Made by a program: the position numbers and the translations under genes
The notes under the pieces: generated by a model
What the model saw: the letters and a program-made list of their open reading frames with translations, nothing else
What the model was told of the DNA's origin: nothing
Databases searched by the model: none
Part shown: positions 32,538 through 41,365 of the stretch, piece by piece
Position numbering within the stretch: the first letter of the stretch is position 1
Layout of the letters: every line of letters starts with the position of its first letter
Source of the DNA: Nitrospina sp. LS_NOB
GTDB taxonomy: Bacteria; Nitrospinota; Nitrospinia; Nitrospinales; VA-1
Length of the DNA stretch: 64,000 bases
Assembly (NCBI GenBank): GCA_001542995.1
Contig: LFLA01000018.1
Location: 99,501 to 163,500, forward strand
Direction: 5' to 3'

Positions 32538-33476
32538 TTAAACGGGCACGGAGACTTGTTCTAAAATTTGATGGATGATGGTAGCGGTATCGGCGAAGCG
32601 TCTCTTGTGCGACAGGTTGTGAGACTGGGGAATGATTCGGTGGCACAAAACCGGGACGGCCAGATGTTTCACGTCATCAGGAGTGCAATAGTCTCGTCCA
32701 GAGACCAGCGCCCAGGCTCGAAGTGCCTGTTGAAAGATCAGCCCTCCACGTGGGCTCACGCCGAGAGCAAGGTCGGCGCACTCTCTGGTGGCGGTGATAA
32801 TGTTGAGAATATAGTCGGCCAGGACTGGTTCTAATTTTATTGTGTCGACCAAGGCCTGAAGTTTTAAAAGTTCCTCTTTTTCCAGAACGGTCTTTACGCT
32901 TGCCAGGCTGAGTCGAGGTTCCTGTAACAGGCGCCGTTCATCATCTGGGGAAGGATAACCCATGGACATATAGAACATGAAGCGGTCTAACTGCGATTCC
33001 GGCAGGGGATAAGTTCCCTGGCTTTCTATCAGGTTCTGGGTTGCGATCACCATAAAAGGTTCTTCAAGGATATAGGTGTTGTTGTCGGCAGAAATCTGTT
33101 TTTCGTTCATCGCTTCCAGCAAAGCGCTTTAGGTGCGCGGTGTCGAACGATTGATTTCGTCGGCCAGCACAATATTCGCGAACAGCGGGCCCTTTTGAAA
33201 ATGGAAACGTTTGTCCTCTTGATCGTAAATGGAAACACCGGTGATATCTGCCGGTAAAAGATCGTTGGTGAATTAGATACGTTTGAAATCGAGTTGTAGC
33301 GAGTTGGCCAGACAATGGGCCAGAGAGGTTTTACCGACACCGGGAACATCTTCAATGAGCAGGTGGCCTTTGGCAAGAAGGCAGGTGATGGCAAGGTCAA
33401 TGGTCTCGCTTTTTCCAAAAATGACCTGCTCAATATTTTTTTTGAGCCGACTCAGGTTTTCCTGTGCCGACTTCAT
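32538..33476 (-). pseudogene. MoxR-family AAA+ ATPase with two in-frame TAA codons
   Basis: Read through, the frame gives a full-length MoxR protein of about 312 residues: EDVPGVGKTSLA (Walker A), [13 protein letters not shown] (Walker B), ATQNLIESQGTYPLPESQLDRF and SPRGGLIFQQALRAW. Two TAA codons interrupt it, at 33273-33275 (after DFKRI) and 33129-33131 (between STPRT and SALLEAM). Family members have Gln (CAA/CAG) at both sites, so each is one C-to-T change. The rest of the frame is intact, which suggests recent loss or sequence error. The start overlaps the UDG stop (ATGA). TAA ends other genes here normally, so recoding is unlikely. Confidence 0.85.
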
Positions 33477-34195
33477 TTCTTCAACTCCTTCAACACTTTT
33501 TTCATATCCTCATGGACGGCCCTGCGGTTTTCCAGAGTATAAAACCGAATCAGATAGGAAGGGTGGAGAGTGAGCATTAACTTGATGCCTGCATATTCAT
33601 GCCAGGTGCCGCGCTCCTTGGTGATGTACACGGTCCTTCCCAAAAGTGTTGAGGATGCAGGTTTGCCCAGCGCGACAATGACTTTGGGTTTGATGGCTTT
33701 TAATTGCTGGATCAGGAAGGGATTGCAGGCGGCAATTTCCTCCGCTTCAGGATCCCGGTTGCCCGGTGGTCGGCATTTGACGATATTGCAGATATAGGTG
33801 TCTTTTTCACGATCCAGCCCCATACCCTTTTCAATAATTTCTGTCAGCTTTTTTCCTGCCCGGCCTACGAAAGGGAGTCCTTGTTCGTCCTCATCGGCAC
33901 CCGGTCCTTCTCCGACGAAAACAAGATCGGCTTTGGGATTTCCCGAGCCGAAGACGATATTCTTTCTTCCTTCTGAAAGTTTGCACCGGGTGCAGTCGCC
34001 CAGCTCTTTTTGCACTGCGGTAAGAGATTTATTATTGGCCATTTCATCGAGTGATAGAGAGGGTTGGGCTGCCTGTTGTTGGACATTTGCAAATAATTCT
34101 GCCTCGCATGGGATTTCTGTATAGCCCACGTCTTTCAAATGGGTGAGATAATTTTTTAATTCCCTTAAAAGAGGTTCTCGTTTTGGTGTTTCCAT
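33473..34195 (-). CDS. Family 4 uracil-DNA glycosylase
   Basis: It removes uracil from DNA. The likely start METPKRE at 34195 gives 240 residues. The core is GEGPGADEDEQGLPFVGRAG (catalytic motif A), the 4Fe-4S cysteines in DCTRCKLSEGR and VKCRPPGNRDP, and motif B LHPSYLIR. The N-terminal 70 residues are a variable helical extension. It is first in an operon with MoxR and DUF58, overlapping MoxR by four bases. Confidence 0.92.
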   Translation of the reverse strand: METPKREPLLRELKNYLTHLKDVGYTEIPCEAELFANVQQQAAQPSLSLDEMANNKSLTAVQKELGDCTRCKLSEGRKNIVFGSGNPKADLVFVGEGPGADEDEQGLPFVGRAGKKLTEIIEKGMGLDREKDTYICNIVKCRPPGNRDPEAEEIAACNPFLIQQLKAIKPKVIVALGKPASSTLLGRTVYITKERGTWHEYAGIKLMLTLHPSYLIRFYTLENRRAVHEDMKKVLKELKK

Positions 34196-34339
34196 ATCAA
34201 GCCTCAGGATAGCAAACAGGTGTAAATAAAACAAACCATTACCCAAAATAATTTCCGATCACACAGTCGCGATATGCCTATTGAGTATGTTTTATAAATC
34301 CTTTATAATTAAGCAGTTAAACTTTTTTTGAGGATAGGT

Positions 34340-34654
34340 ATGTCGGGATTAAAAAGCGCTTGGGAATTGAGCCTGGAACGCTCTGACAAGCTGGCTCCAG
34401 AGTTGAAAAATCAGAAAAAGCTGACCAAAAAACAAAAACAGGATATTGCCGAGATCAGAAAAGAATATACCGCGAGGATTGCCGACCGGGATGTGACCTC
34501 CATTGATAAAATCCGCAAATTGCCGGATCGGGTTCCCCCTGAAGAAATTGGAGCCAGAAAAGCAGAACTGGAGGAACAATTTCGAACGGATAAGAAAACT
34601 CTGGAGGAAGAAATGGAAAAAGAAGTGGAAGCTGTCCGTAGCCGGAAAAAATGA
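34340..34654 (+). CDS. Small charged coiled-coil protein, unknown function
   Basis: The 104-residue protein starts at MSGLKSAWELSLERS with AGGATAGGT upstream. It is dominated by Lys and Glu heptads (KLTKKQKQDIAEIRKEY, RKAELEEQFRTDKKTLEEE), so it is a long helix or coiled coil. The family is not recognised. It lies 77 bases upstream of argS, on the same strand, and may be co-transcribed. Confidence 0.7.
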   Translation: MSGLKSAWELSLERSDKLAPELKNQKKLTKKQKQDIAEIRKEYTARIADRDVTSIDKIRKLPDRVPPEEIGARKAELEEQFRTDKKTLEEEMEKEVEAVRSRKK

Positions 34655-34731
34655 CCCTGTTGCCTGCCTGGTATCTGACCCCTGTTTTCCCTGTCACTAT
34701 TGTTCGTCACATTTTTTAAGATAAAGCCTGA

Positions 34732-36390
34732 ATGAAAACCGCAATTAAAAAAATTATTCAAGATGCCTTGGAAAAAGCCCGAGAGGCCGGAGAGCTGGAG
34801 CTCTCTCCGTTCCCTGAAATTGTGGTGGAAAAGCCCAAGGACGAAACACTGGGAGATTTTTCAACCAATGTTGCCATGATACTGGCGCGGAGTGAGCGCA
34901 AGAATCCGAAAGTGATTGCCGAGAGCGTTACCCGTTACCTTAAAAATGGTGAATTGAGCCAGGCAGAAATCGCCGGGCCGGGATTCATCAATATTAAAAT
35001 GTCTCAGGAGTTTTTCCTGGAACGGCTCAGAAATGCTGTGTCGCAGGGAGAAGACTTTGGCAGGTCTGATTTAGGGCAGGGCACCAAAGTTTTGATCGAG
35101 TTTGTCAGCGCGAATCCCACGGGTCCTTTACATGTTGGGCATGGGAGGGGAGCGGCCGTTGGTGATGCACTGGCAAGGATTTTGAAAAAAGCCGGATACG
35201 ATTTGAGTGCCGAATACTACATCAATGATGTGGGCAACCAGATGAATTTTCTCGGCCGGTCCACCTGGCTCCGGTACCGGGAACTGCTGGGTGAAGCGAT
35301 TGAGTTTCCTGAAGACCATTACCGAGGGGAATATATTAAAGACATCGCTGGCGAAATCGTTGACCAGAAGGGGAAGGAGTTTTTAAACAAGCCTGAGGAA
35401 GAGTGCATTCCTTTTTTCAGAAAATTCGCGAAGGATAATATTCTTAAAGGTATTGAAAAAGACCTTTCCGAATTCCGTGTGACTTTTGACAACTGGTTCA
35501 GTGAGCAATCGCTTTATGAAGATAAATCGATAGAGAAGGCCGTTGACTGGTTGGATGGCGAGGGCCATATTTATGAAAAAGATGGGGCTGTCTGGCTGAA
35601 GTCTTCAGCATTCGATGATGATAAGGATCGGGTCATTGTCAAACAAACCGGAGAGCGAACCTATTTCTGCTCAGACATCGCCTATCATCAGAACAAGATC
35701 AACCGAGGTTTTAAAAAACTCATCAACCTGATGGGCGCCGATCATCACGGTTATGTGCCGCGCATGGCGGCGGTTTTGGAAGCGATGGGTTATGACAAAA
35801 ATATCTTCAAGATTCTTCTGGTTCAGTTTGTCAGTCTATTGCGGGCGGGCGAAAAAGTGCCCATGTCCACCCGGTCCGGTGAATTTGAAACACTGGCGGA
35901 TGTAGTGAAGGAGGTTGGGGTCGATGCGGCACGTTATTATTTTCTGATGCGTAGTTCCGACACGCATCTGGATTTTGATCTGGAGTTGGCTAAAAAAGAA
36001 ACCCCGGATAATCCTGTTTTTTATATTCAATACGCACATGCCCGAATATGCAGTATCTTCCGCACCGCCGAAGAAAAAGGCGTGGCATGGAACAGGTCTG
36101 TCGATGTGGACCTTTCCCCTCTGGTAGAAGAGGAGGAGTTCGCGATTATTCGGGCGATTCTGGCTTTCCCTGAAGTGGTGGAAAAAAGCGCCCGGGCTTT
36201 GGAGGTGCATCGGATTTCTCATTATCTGCTTGATCTGGTTTCCCGGTTTCATGGTTATTACAGCAGGCATCGGGTCATCTCTGGTGATAAGTCGCTCACA
36301 CTGGCGCGATTATTTTTGCTGGACGCTTTGAAAACCACTATTCGTAATGGTTTCGAGTTGATGGGTATCTCGTCTCCTGAAAAAATGTGA
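34732..36390 (+). CDS. argS: Arginyl-tRNA synthetase
   Basis: It charges tRNA-Arg. The 552-residue protein has the ArgS additional N-terminal domain (EKPKDETLGDFSTNVAM), the HIGH-type PTGPLHVGHGRG, the Rossmann core (GADHHGYVPRM), a degenerate KMSKS as VPMSTRSGEF, and a DALR anticodon-binding domain (YAHARICSIFR near the start of it). Length and order match the family. The region after its stop is a repeat mosaic. Confidence 0.97.
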   Translation: MKTAIKKIIQDALEKAREAGELELSPFPEIVVEKPKDETLGDFSTNVAMILARSERKNPKVIAESVTRYLKNGELSQAEIAGPGFINIKMSQEFFLERLRNAVSQGEDFGRSDLGQGTKVLIEFVSANPTGPLHVGHGRGAAVGDALARILKKAGYDLSAEYYINDVGNQMNFLGRSTWLRYRELLGEAIEFPEDHYRGEYIKDIAGEIVDQKGKEFLNKPEEECIPFFRKFAKDNILKGIEKDLSEFRVTFDNWFSEQSLYEDKSIEKAVDWLDGEGHIYEKDGAVWLKSSAFDDDKDRVIVKQTGERTYFCSDIAYHQNKINRGFKKLINLMGADHHGYVPRMAAVLEAMGYDKNIFKILLVQFVSLLRAGEKVPMSTRSGEFETLADVVKEVGVDAARYYFLMRSSDTHLDFDLELAKKETPDNPVFYIQYAHARICSIFRTAEEKGVAWNRSVDVDLSPLVEEEEFAIIRAILAFPEVVEKSARALEVHRISHYLLDLVSRFHGYYSRHRVISGDKSLTLARLFLLDALKTTIRNGFELMGISSPEKM

Positions 36391-36700
36391 CCACTAGGCG
36401 TGGGGCCAATGAGCAAGAACTCGTTAAGCTAGGGGAGTCGTTGCTAGCGGTGAAAAGCCATCACTCATTACCAGCGGAGGTACTCCGCCACTAGGCGTGG
36501 GGCCAATGAGCAAGAACTCGTTATACCCCTCCGGGGCATGAGAGCTGAGGAAGGTCATCACAAGCCGATGCAACTCTTTGCTCGCCAGCAAAAACTATTG
36601 CATTCTGAGTCCAGCGTCACGCTGGCCAGCGGAGGTACTCCGCCACTAGGCGTACCCCTTTCGGGGCATGAAGCAAATGAAGGGGATATCACATGCTGGC
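36391..36700. repeat. Mosaic of dispersed repeats after argS
   Basis: CCACTAGGCGTGGGGCCAAT plus AGCAAGAACTCGTTA occurs at 36391 and again at 36489. GGAGGTACTCCGCCACTAGG occurs at about 36475 and 36631. TACCCC...GGGGCATG palindromes lie at 36524 and 36653, and CCAGCGTCACGCTGG at 36611. No coding potential is seen up to the SPOR gene at 36837. A related GGCGGAGGCACTCCGC lies at about 42690. Confidence 0.7.
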
Positions 36701-36836
36701 AACTGCAATGGCTATAAATGGCAGGCAAAATTTAGCTCGGCTTAAAGAGGTTTAACTCCCTCTTTCTCAAAGAGGGTTGGGGTGATTAACCTTCAGGGAT
36801 TTTGTTTTTTCTGTCACTTTACTAAGTAACTTGTTT

Positions 36837-37481
36837 ATGAGACTTCTCTTTGTATTAATTCTTGGGATGGCTTCTGCGGCGGGATTGCATTTTTCGGGGA
36901 TCATCAGTGAATTCCAGGAAAATGCGGTATCTCCTAAAAAACTAAGGGCCGTTAAGCCTGAGTTCATTCGTAAAAAGGTTGAAGAGCCTGTATCTTCTAA
37001 ACTGGATTATACGTTTTTCAAGACCTTGAATGATCCGACAATGACCCAGTATGTGGACCTCAATGGTAGGCTGATGCCGACCGTGCTTTCACCTGAGAAA
37101 AGTGCAGTGGTTTCTGCCAAAATAAAAGCGTCCACGCCTCCTGCAGAAAAAACGGCGAAATTCGAACCTGTCGCAAAACCTGAAATTAAACAGAACCCGA
37201 AAAGCACAACAAGCGTCATCCCTGAAATTAAAGAGCCACTTCGCTATGCCGTTCAAGTGAGTTCGTTCCGGGATGAAGCGCGCGCGGGAGCTTTGAAAAT
37301 GCACCTGCAGGAAAACGGATTCGACGCGTTTTTAATGCAAACAGAACTTGTCGATCATGGCGGAACCTGGCACCGGGTTTTTCTGGGCATGTATGTGGAT
37401 GAGCAGAAAGCGCAGGAAGCGGCCCACCTGGCGCGAAGTGAGTATCAACTGGATGCGGTTGTGGTGCGTAAGACTAACTAG
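36837..37481 (+). CDS. Membrane-anchored SPOR-domain protein
   Basis: The 214-residue protein has an N-terminal membrane segment (LLFVLILGMASAAGLHF), a Lys/Pro-rich linker (about 30-130) and a C-terminal SPOR domain (RYAVQVSSFRDEARAGALKM, WHRVFLGMYVDEQKAQ). This is the FtsN/DamX-like layout: peptidoglycan-binding domain held by one helix at the division site. The ATG at 36837 is preferred to the TTG six bases upstream. Confidence 0.85.
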   Translation: MRLLFVLILGMASAAGLHFSGIISEFQENAVSPKKLRAVKPEFIRKKVEEPVSSKLDYTFFKTLNDPTMTQYVDLNGRLMPTVLSPEKSAVVSAKIKASTPPAEKTAKFEPVAKPEIKQNPKSTTSVIPEIKEPLRYAVQVSSFRDEARAGALKMHLQENGFDAFLMQTELVDHGGTWHRVFLGMYVDEQKAQEAAHLARSEYQLDAVVVRKTN

Positions 37482-37514
37482 CGGGTTATTGTGATTGTCT
37501 GATTTTATAAATGG

Positions 37515-38894
37515 TCAGCAAAGATGGTCGTCATCACAGAAGGCCTGTAACTCTTCTACCGGGTCATCAACTCTTTTTCCGCCATAAAATTTTTCTTTGC
37601 TGTCGAACCAGGTGTTGAAGCGATAGCCTTCAATATCGTCTTGATACAGCTTTCTTTTTTCGTCTTCCCCTCTAAAATCAAAATCCAGATTGGCTTCGCC
37701 CTTTTCGGGGATGGTGATGGTCCCTCTTTGTGCTGCAATAAAAGGATGCCAGGCGACCACCTCATAGGTGCCAGGTGGAATGTTCTCGATGCTGAATTTG
37801 CCTTCTGAATCGGACACGGTGTAATAGGGGTTTTGTACCAGATACGCATGCGTCTGAAGGAACGGATGGAGATTGCATTTTATGATGAAGTTTTCCGCGT
37901 CTTTGCGTACGAAGATACTGCGAACCTGGCTGGATTTAGGTGGTACTGGCCGATTGCTGGTCTGGTCTGAATAAATATTGCGGATTTCATAGGTGGCGAT
38001 CTCATGCTGGATAGGGTCTGTGTTTTCCACCATTATGTTTTCACCATTTTTCGCGCCGATGACATACTTGTTAGCTCGACAACGGTCGATGTGAAAGGTT
38101 TGCATCTTGGGCGAAAACGGTTTTCCTTTTTTCACCTTTGCCAGATGGATGATGGTGTCTTTCAGTCCTCGGCTTTTTGAAACGGTGAAGTCGAACAACA
38201 GGCGGTGACCTTTCCCATCCGATATCCTTGCGCAGAACTCGATGTTCGGGGCGTGGATCAAGTGGAAGGAGCGGACTCTTGGAACCTGGCCGGAAAGTGT
38301 AACCCGGCCTTTTAATGTTCCTCCATTGTCTACAGTAACGATGGTGTAAGAGGAGCCAATCTGGTCGAACAGTTTTTTTGCAAGCTTGTTGTTTCGTTTG
38401 AATAAAGTGTCAACTTTTTTCAGGGCTTTCTCACGTTTTCCCTGCAAATTGTATAAAACCCCCAGGTCATATTCGGCTTTCACCATTCTGCGATCCATGC
38501 TCAGGGCTTTTTCCAGTTCTTCGATGGCTTCATCGAGCAATTTAACGCGGGCAAAGGAAACACCTCGGTTGTAGCGCAGGCCGGGAGAGTCGTACCCCAG
38601 TCGCAATGCTTTTTCAAAAGAGAGCAGGGCTTCCTTGTGCATTCCCGTCTGACTGAAGGCAACGCCCAGGTTTGCGTGAATCAGACTATCCTGCGGGGCG
38701 AGTTCGGAAGCTTTCCCGAATTCGGCTACGGCTTGATCCCATTTTTTTTGTTGGCTCAGTTTCAGTGCTTTTTGATAGAGGGCATCTGCTTCCTTATTGG
38801 GAGCTGCAAAAACCGCCGGACAGGCCAGTAAAAGGATCAGGCCGACAACCATGAAACTCAGTTTGAATTTTTTAGGGGATTTAATAGTTTTCAC
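37515..38894 (-). CDS. TPR protein fused to a cupredoxin-like/carboxypeptidase-regulatory module
   Basis: The preferred start is GTG 38894, with AGGAG six bases upstream; an ATG 12 codons earlier is possible. The product is 459 residues. After a signal peptide (ending AVFAAP), three to four TPRs span about 35-170. Then the module seen at 10345 and 20597 follows: NGGTLKGRV, NIEFCARI, His297 (DPIQHEIATY), C-N-L-H-P-F-L (Cys340, His343, Leu346) and NPYYTVSDSEGKFSIENIPPG leading into the beta domain. The axial-ligand position is Leu here rather than Met, which in type 1 copper sites raises potential (known rule, applied by inference). TPRs suggest a periplasmic scaffold. It is monocistronic. Confidence 0.83.
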   Translation of the reverse strand: MKTIKSPKKFKLSFMVVGLILLLACPAVFAAPNKEADALYQKALKLSQQKKWDQAVAEFGKASELAPQDSLIHANLGVAFSQTGMHKEALLSFEKALRLGYDSPGLRYNRGVSFARVKLLDEAIEELEKALSMDRRMVKAEYDLGVLYNLQGKREKALKKVDTLFKRNNKLAKKLFDQIGSSYTIVTVDNGGTLKGRVTLSGQVPRVRSFHLIHAPNIEFCARISDGKGHRLLFDFTVSKSRGLKDTIIHLAKVKKGKPFSPKMQTFHIDRCRANKYVIGAKNGENIMVENTDPIQHEIATYEIRNIYSDQTSNRPVPPKSSQVRSIFVRKDAENFIIKCNLHPFLQTHAYLVQNPYYTVSDSEGKFSIENIPPGTYEVVAWHPFIAAQRGTITIPEKGEANLDFDFRGEDEKRKLYQDDIEGYRFNTWFDSKEKFYGGKRVDDPVEELQAFCDDDHLC

Positions 38895-39123
38895 TGCGGT
38901 CTCCTGTTTGGCGGCGAGGTTTTCATCCACCGCAGCGCGGTCAGAGCCTCAACCTGGGATTCAGCTTGCTTCTCGCTGAACCGAATTTTTTAAGCTTGTT
39001 GGCGCAGGCTAATGTGTCAAATATTTTAAATTAAAGGCGGAACGTTCTTTCTAAACTTTTACATCTTCATGCCCCGTAGGGGTATGGCCCGGCGAACCAT
39101 CGCCCGCCCTGTAGAAGTTTTCA

Positions 39124-39197
39124 TAAAGTAAAATAATGGTTTTGTTATTTTACCTTAAGGCTATAAAGTAAAACAAGACTTTTGCTATTTTACTTTA
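39124..39197. repeat. Two tandem A+T-rich hairpins downstream of the solitary hsdM
   Basis: TAAAGTAAAATAA pairs with TTATTTTACCTTA (39124-39157), and TAAAGTAAAA with TTTTACTTTA (39164-39197). The two copies are offset by 40 bases. The rest of 38895-39286 shows nothing else except a GCCCCGTAGGGGTAT palindrome at about 39070. Confidence 0.7.
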
Positions 39198-39286
39198 GCC
39201 GCCAACCTCCAGCCTTTTCACGCTTCTATCCTCAACCAATATCATCAGCCGCCCAATAGCATTTGGAATTTTTGCCCTGCTCAAAA

Positions 39287-40831
39287 TCAACCATCAACCC
39301 TCACCTTTGCCAAATTCGTTTTAATCCGCTTATTCAAAGCAGTTTCTTCTTTTAGCTGTGCTTCAAACTCGGCTTTTAATTGGGTGAATCGCTCACCAAA
39401 ATCAAAATCATCTTCCACTTCAGCCAACCCGACATATCGTCCGGGACTCAGCACATAATCCAATGCTTTAATTTTCTCAATCGGCGTCGAATTGCAAAAC
39501 CCCGGCTCATCTTTATATCCGCCATCTTTCTTGCGCCACTGGTGATAGGTATCCGCCACTTTGGCAATATCCTCATCCGAGAACTCGCGCGTGCGACGAT
39601 TGATTAAATGCCCTAATTCGTTTGCATCAATAAAAAGAATCTCACCCGCTCGGTTTCTATCGTCATTAAAGCCGTGGTGTTTATTGGACACAAACCACAA
39701 GCAAGCGGGAATTTGTGTATTCAAGAAAAGTTTTGCGGGTAGATTAACAATACAGTCCACAAGGCCTTCATCAATGATATTTTTACGAATAACATCTTCG
39801 TTGGACGACTTGGAAGTGAGTGAGCCTTTGGAAAGCACAAAACCGGCAACGCCTTTGGGTGACAGGTGATACAAAAAATGCTGAACCCAGGCAAAGTTCG
39901 CATTGCCTGCGGGTGGTACGCCATATTTCCAGCGCGCGTCGTTTTGCAGTAGCTTGCCACTCCAGTCGCTATCGTTAAAAGGCGGGTTGGCGATAACAAA
40001 ATCGGCTTTCAGATCGGGATGTGCATTGTGCAAGAACGAGCCTTCGTTATTCCATTTCACTTGCGAGCCGTCAATGCCCCGAATGGCAAGATTCATGCGA
40101 GCGAGGCGGTAGGTTGTTTGATTGCTCTCCTGCCCGTAAATAGAAATATCATCAAGCCGTCCTTGATGTTTTTCAATAAATTTTTCACTCATGACAAACA
40201 TGCCGCCACTGCCGCAGCAGGGATCAAAAATTCTGCCGTGATATGGCTCTATCATTTCGACCAGAAGTTTTACGATGGACGTGGGGGTGTAAAACTGACC
40301 GCCCCTTTGCCCCTCTGCCAAAGCGAACTGACCGAGAAAATATTCATAGACTTTGCCGAGAATGTCTTTTGATTTTGCCGCTTCGCTGCCCAGTGCGATA
40401 TCGCCGATTAAGTCAATCAACCCACCTAAAGTGGCGTGAGCAAGGTTTGGTCTCTCATAGACTTTCGGTAAAATACCCTTGAGGGTCGGATTCTCTTTCT
40501 CGATTTTTTCCATCGCCTGGTCCAGGTCTTTGCCGATAGTGGGCAGCCTGGTGTGAGCATGGAGGTAAGACCAGCGTGCTTTTTGTGGAACCCAAAAGAC
40601 ATTCTTCGCTTTGTATTCGTCTGGGTCTTCCGGGTCGGAATATTTATAATCTCCTGTGTTTTTTGATAGCTTGGTGTGAAGCGTCTCAAAAGAATCAGAA
40701 ATATATTTAAGAAACACCAAACCCAGCACGATGTGCTTGTACTCGGCTGCGTCAATATTATTGCGTAACATGTCCGCAGTTTTGAAAAGCCGGGTTTCCA
40801 ATTTGACTTCGTTTTCTTCAGGGTTTGCCAT
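39287..40831 (-). CDS. hsdM: Solitary type I methylase subunit HsdM
   Basis: The 514-residue protein is an N6-adenine methylase: the HsdM N-terminal domain (LRNNIDAAEYKHIVLGLVFLKY), motif I FDPCCGSGGMF, catalytic ANPPFNDSDW, and a helical C terminus. It differs from the fused HsdM-S at 15019 (CCGSGG against ACGTAG), so the two are separate lineages. No hsdS or hsdR lies on either side; only hairpins follow. Without a specificity subunit it is a remnant or works with one elsewhere. Confidence 0.93.
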   Translation of the reverse strand: MANPEENEVKLETRLFKTADMLRNNIDAAEYKHIVLGLVFLKYISDSFETLHTKLSKNTGDYKYSDPEDPDEYKAKNVFWVPQKARWSYLHAHTRLPTIGKDLDQAMEKIEKENPTLKGILPKVYERPNLAHATLGGLIDLIGDIALGSEAAKSKDILGKVYEYFLGQFALAEGQRGGQFYTPTSIVKLLVEMIEPYHGRIFDPCCGSGGMFVMSEKFIEKHQGRLDDISIYGQESNQTTYRLARMNLAIRGIDGSQVKWNNEGSFLHNAHPDLKADFVIANPPFNDSDWSGKLLQNDARWKYGVPPAGNANFAWVQHFLYHLSPKGVAGFVLSKGSLTSKSSNEDVIRKNIIDEGLVDCIVNLPAKLFLNTQIPACLWFVSNKHHGFNDDRNRAGEILFIDANELGHLINRRTREFSDEDIAKVADTYHQWRKKDGGYKDEPGFCNSTPIEKIKALDYVLSPGRYVGLAEVEDDFDFGERFTQLKAEFEAQLKEETALNKRIKTNLAKVRVDG

Positions 40832-40965
40832 AATTTTGTTGCGTTACGTTACATTAGCGGAATGGGAGGGTATCAGGAAGTATAAAGCACCGGTTAGATG
40901 ATTAGCGGACTCAACTCTGAAGCGCGACAGTTGGTAAAGGGTGGTCTTTGAAGAATAACTCATAG

Positions 40966-41352
40966 GATGTTTTTAATCCAGGTGATTTTTCGGGTCGGAG
41001 GGCCAGATTATTCCCAGAAAGGTCTTCTTTTAAAGTACCGGTTGAGACCCTTGCCAACGGTTTCAAGGCACTCGTTACCCTGTACCCAAAATTTGACCAT
41101 GAAAATATTTCGGAAATTTCTTCCAGCACCGGTGGTGTGCTGTTTATGATTTTGGCATTGAGTTATATTGGATTAGTGTTAGTGTTGGGAGTCCGTCCGT
41201 TTTATGTCCATTTGAACAAGAAGTTTCTTTTTAGATCCATTGGCGGACTGGAGGTTCCTGTTTGTTATGCGCTGATTTTTTTTCTCACCCGGGCCATTGC
41301 CCACATCCCGTTGCGGTTGAGAATCCGTTCCCTGAACGCCAGGGATTTTTAA
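40966..41352 (+). other. Open frame with two membrane segments and no convincing start
   Basis: After an in-frame TAG (40963) the frame runs 128 codons with protein-like sequence: NPGDFSGRRARLFPERSSFK, then LANGFKALVTLYPKFDHEN, then two hydrophobic stretches (LFMILALSYIGLVLVLGV and VPVCYALIFFLTRAI). The first ATG or GTG is at 41137. Ahead of the TAG the frame reads GKGWSLKNNS, which also looks coding, so this is probably the tail of a decayed membrane-protein gene. It ends 13 bases before rarA. The family is unknown. Confidence 0.4.
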
Positions 41353-41365
41353 TTAAAGAGTGATC

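Noticed and set aside
33129-33275. TAA reassigned to glutamine
   Set aside because: TAA is the normal stop of many intact genes here, so general recoding is not possible; mutation or sequence error is simpler.
40911-41129. Minus-strand frame of 72 codons upstream of hsdM
   Set aside because: The plus strand gives more protein-like sequence over the same span, and no ribosome site precedes it.
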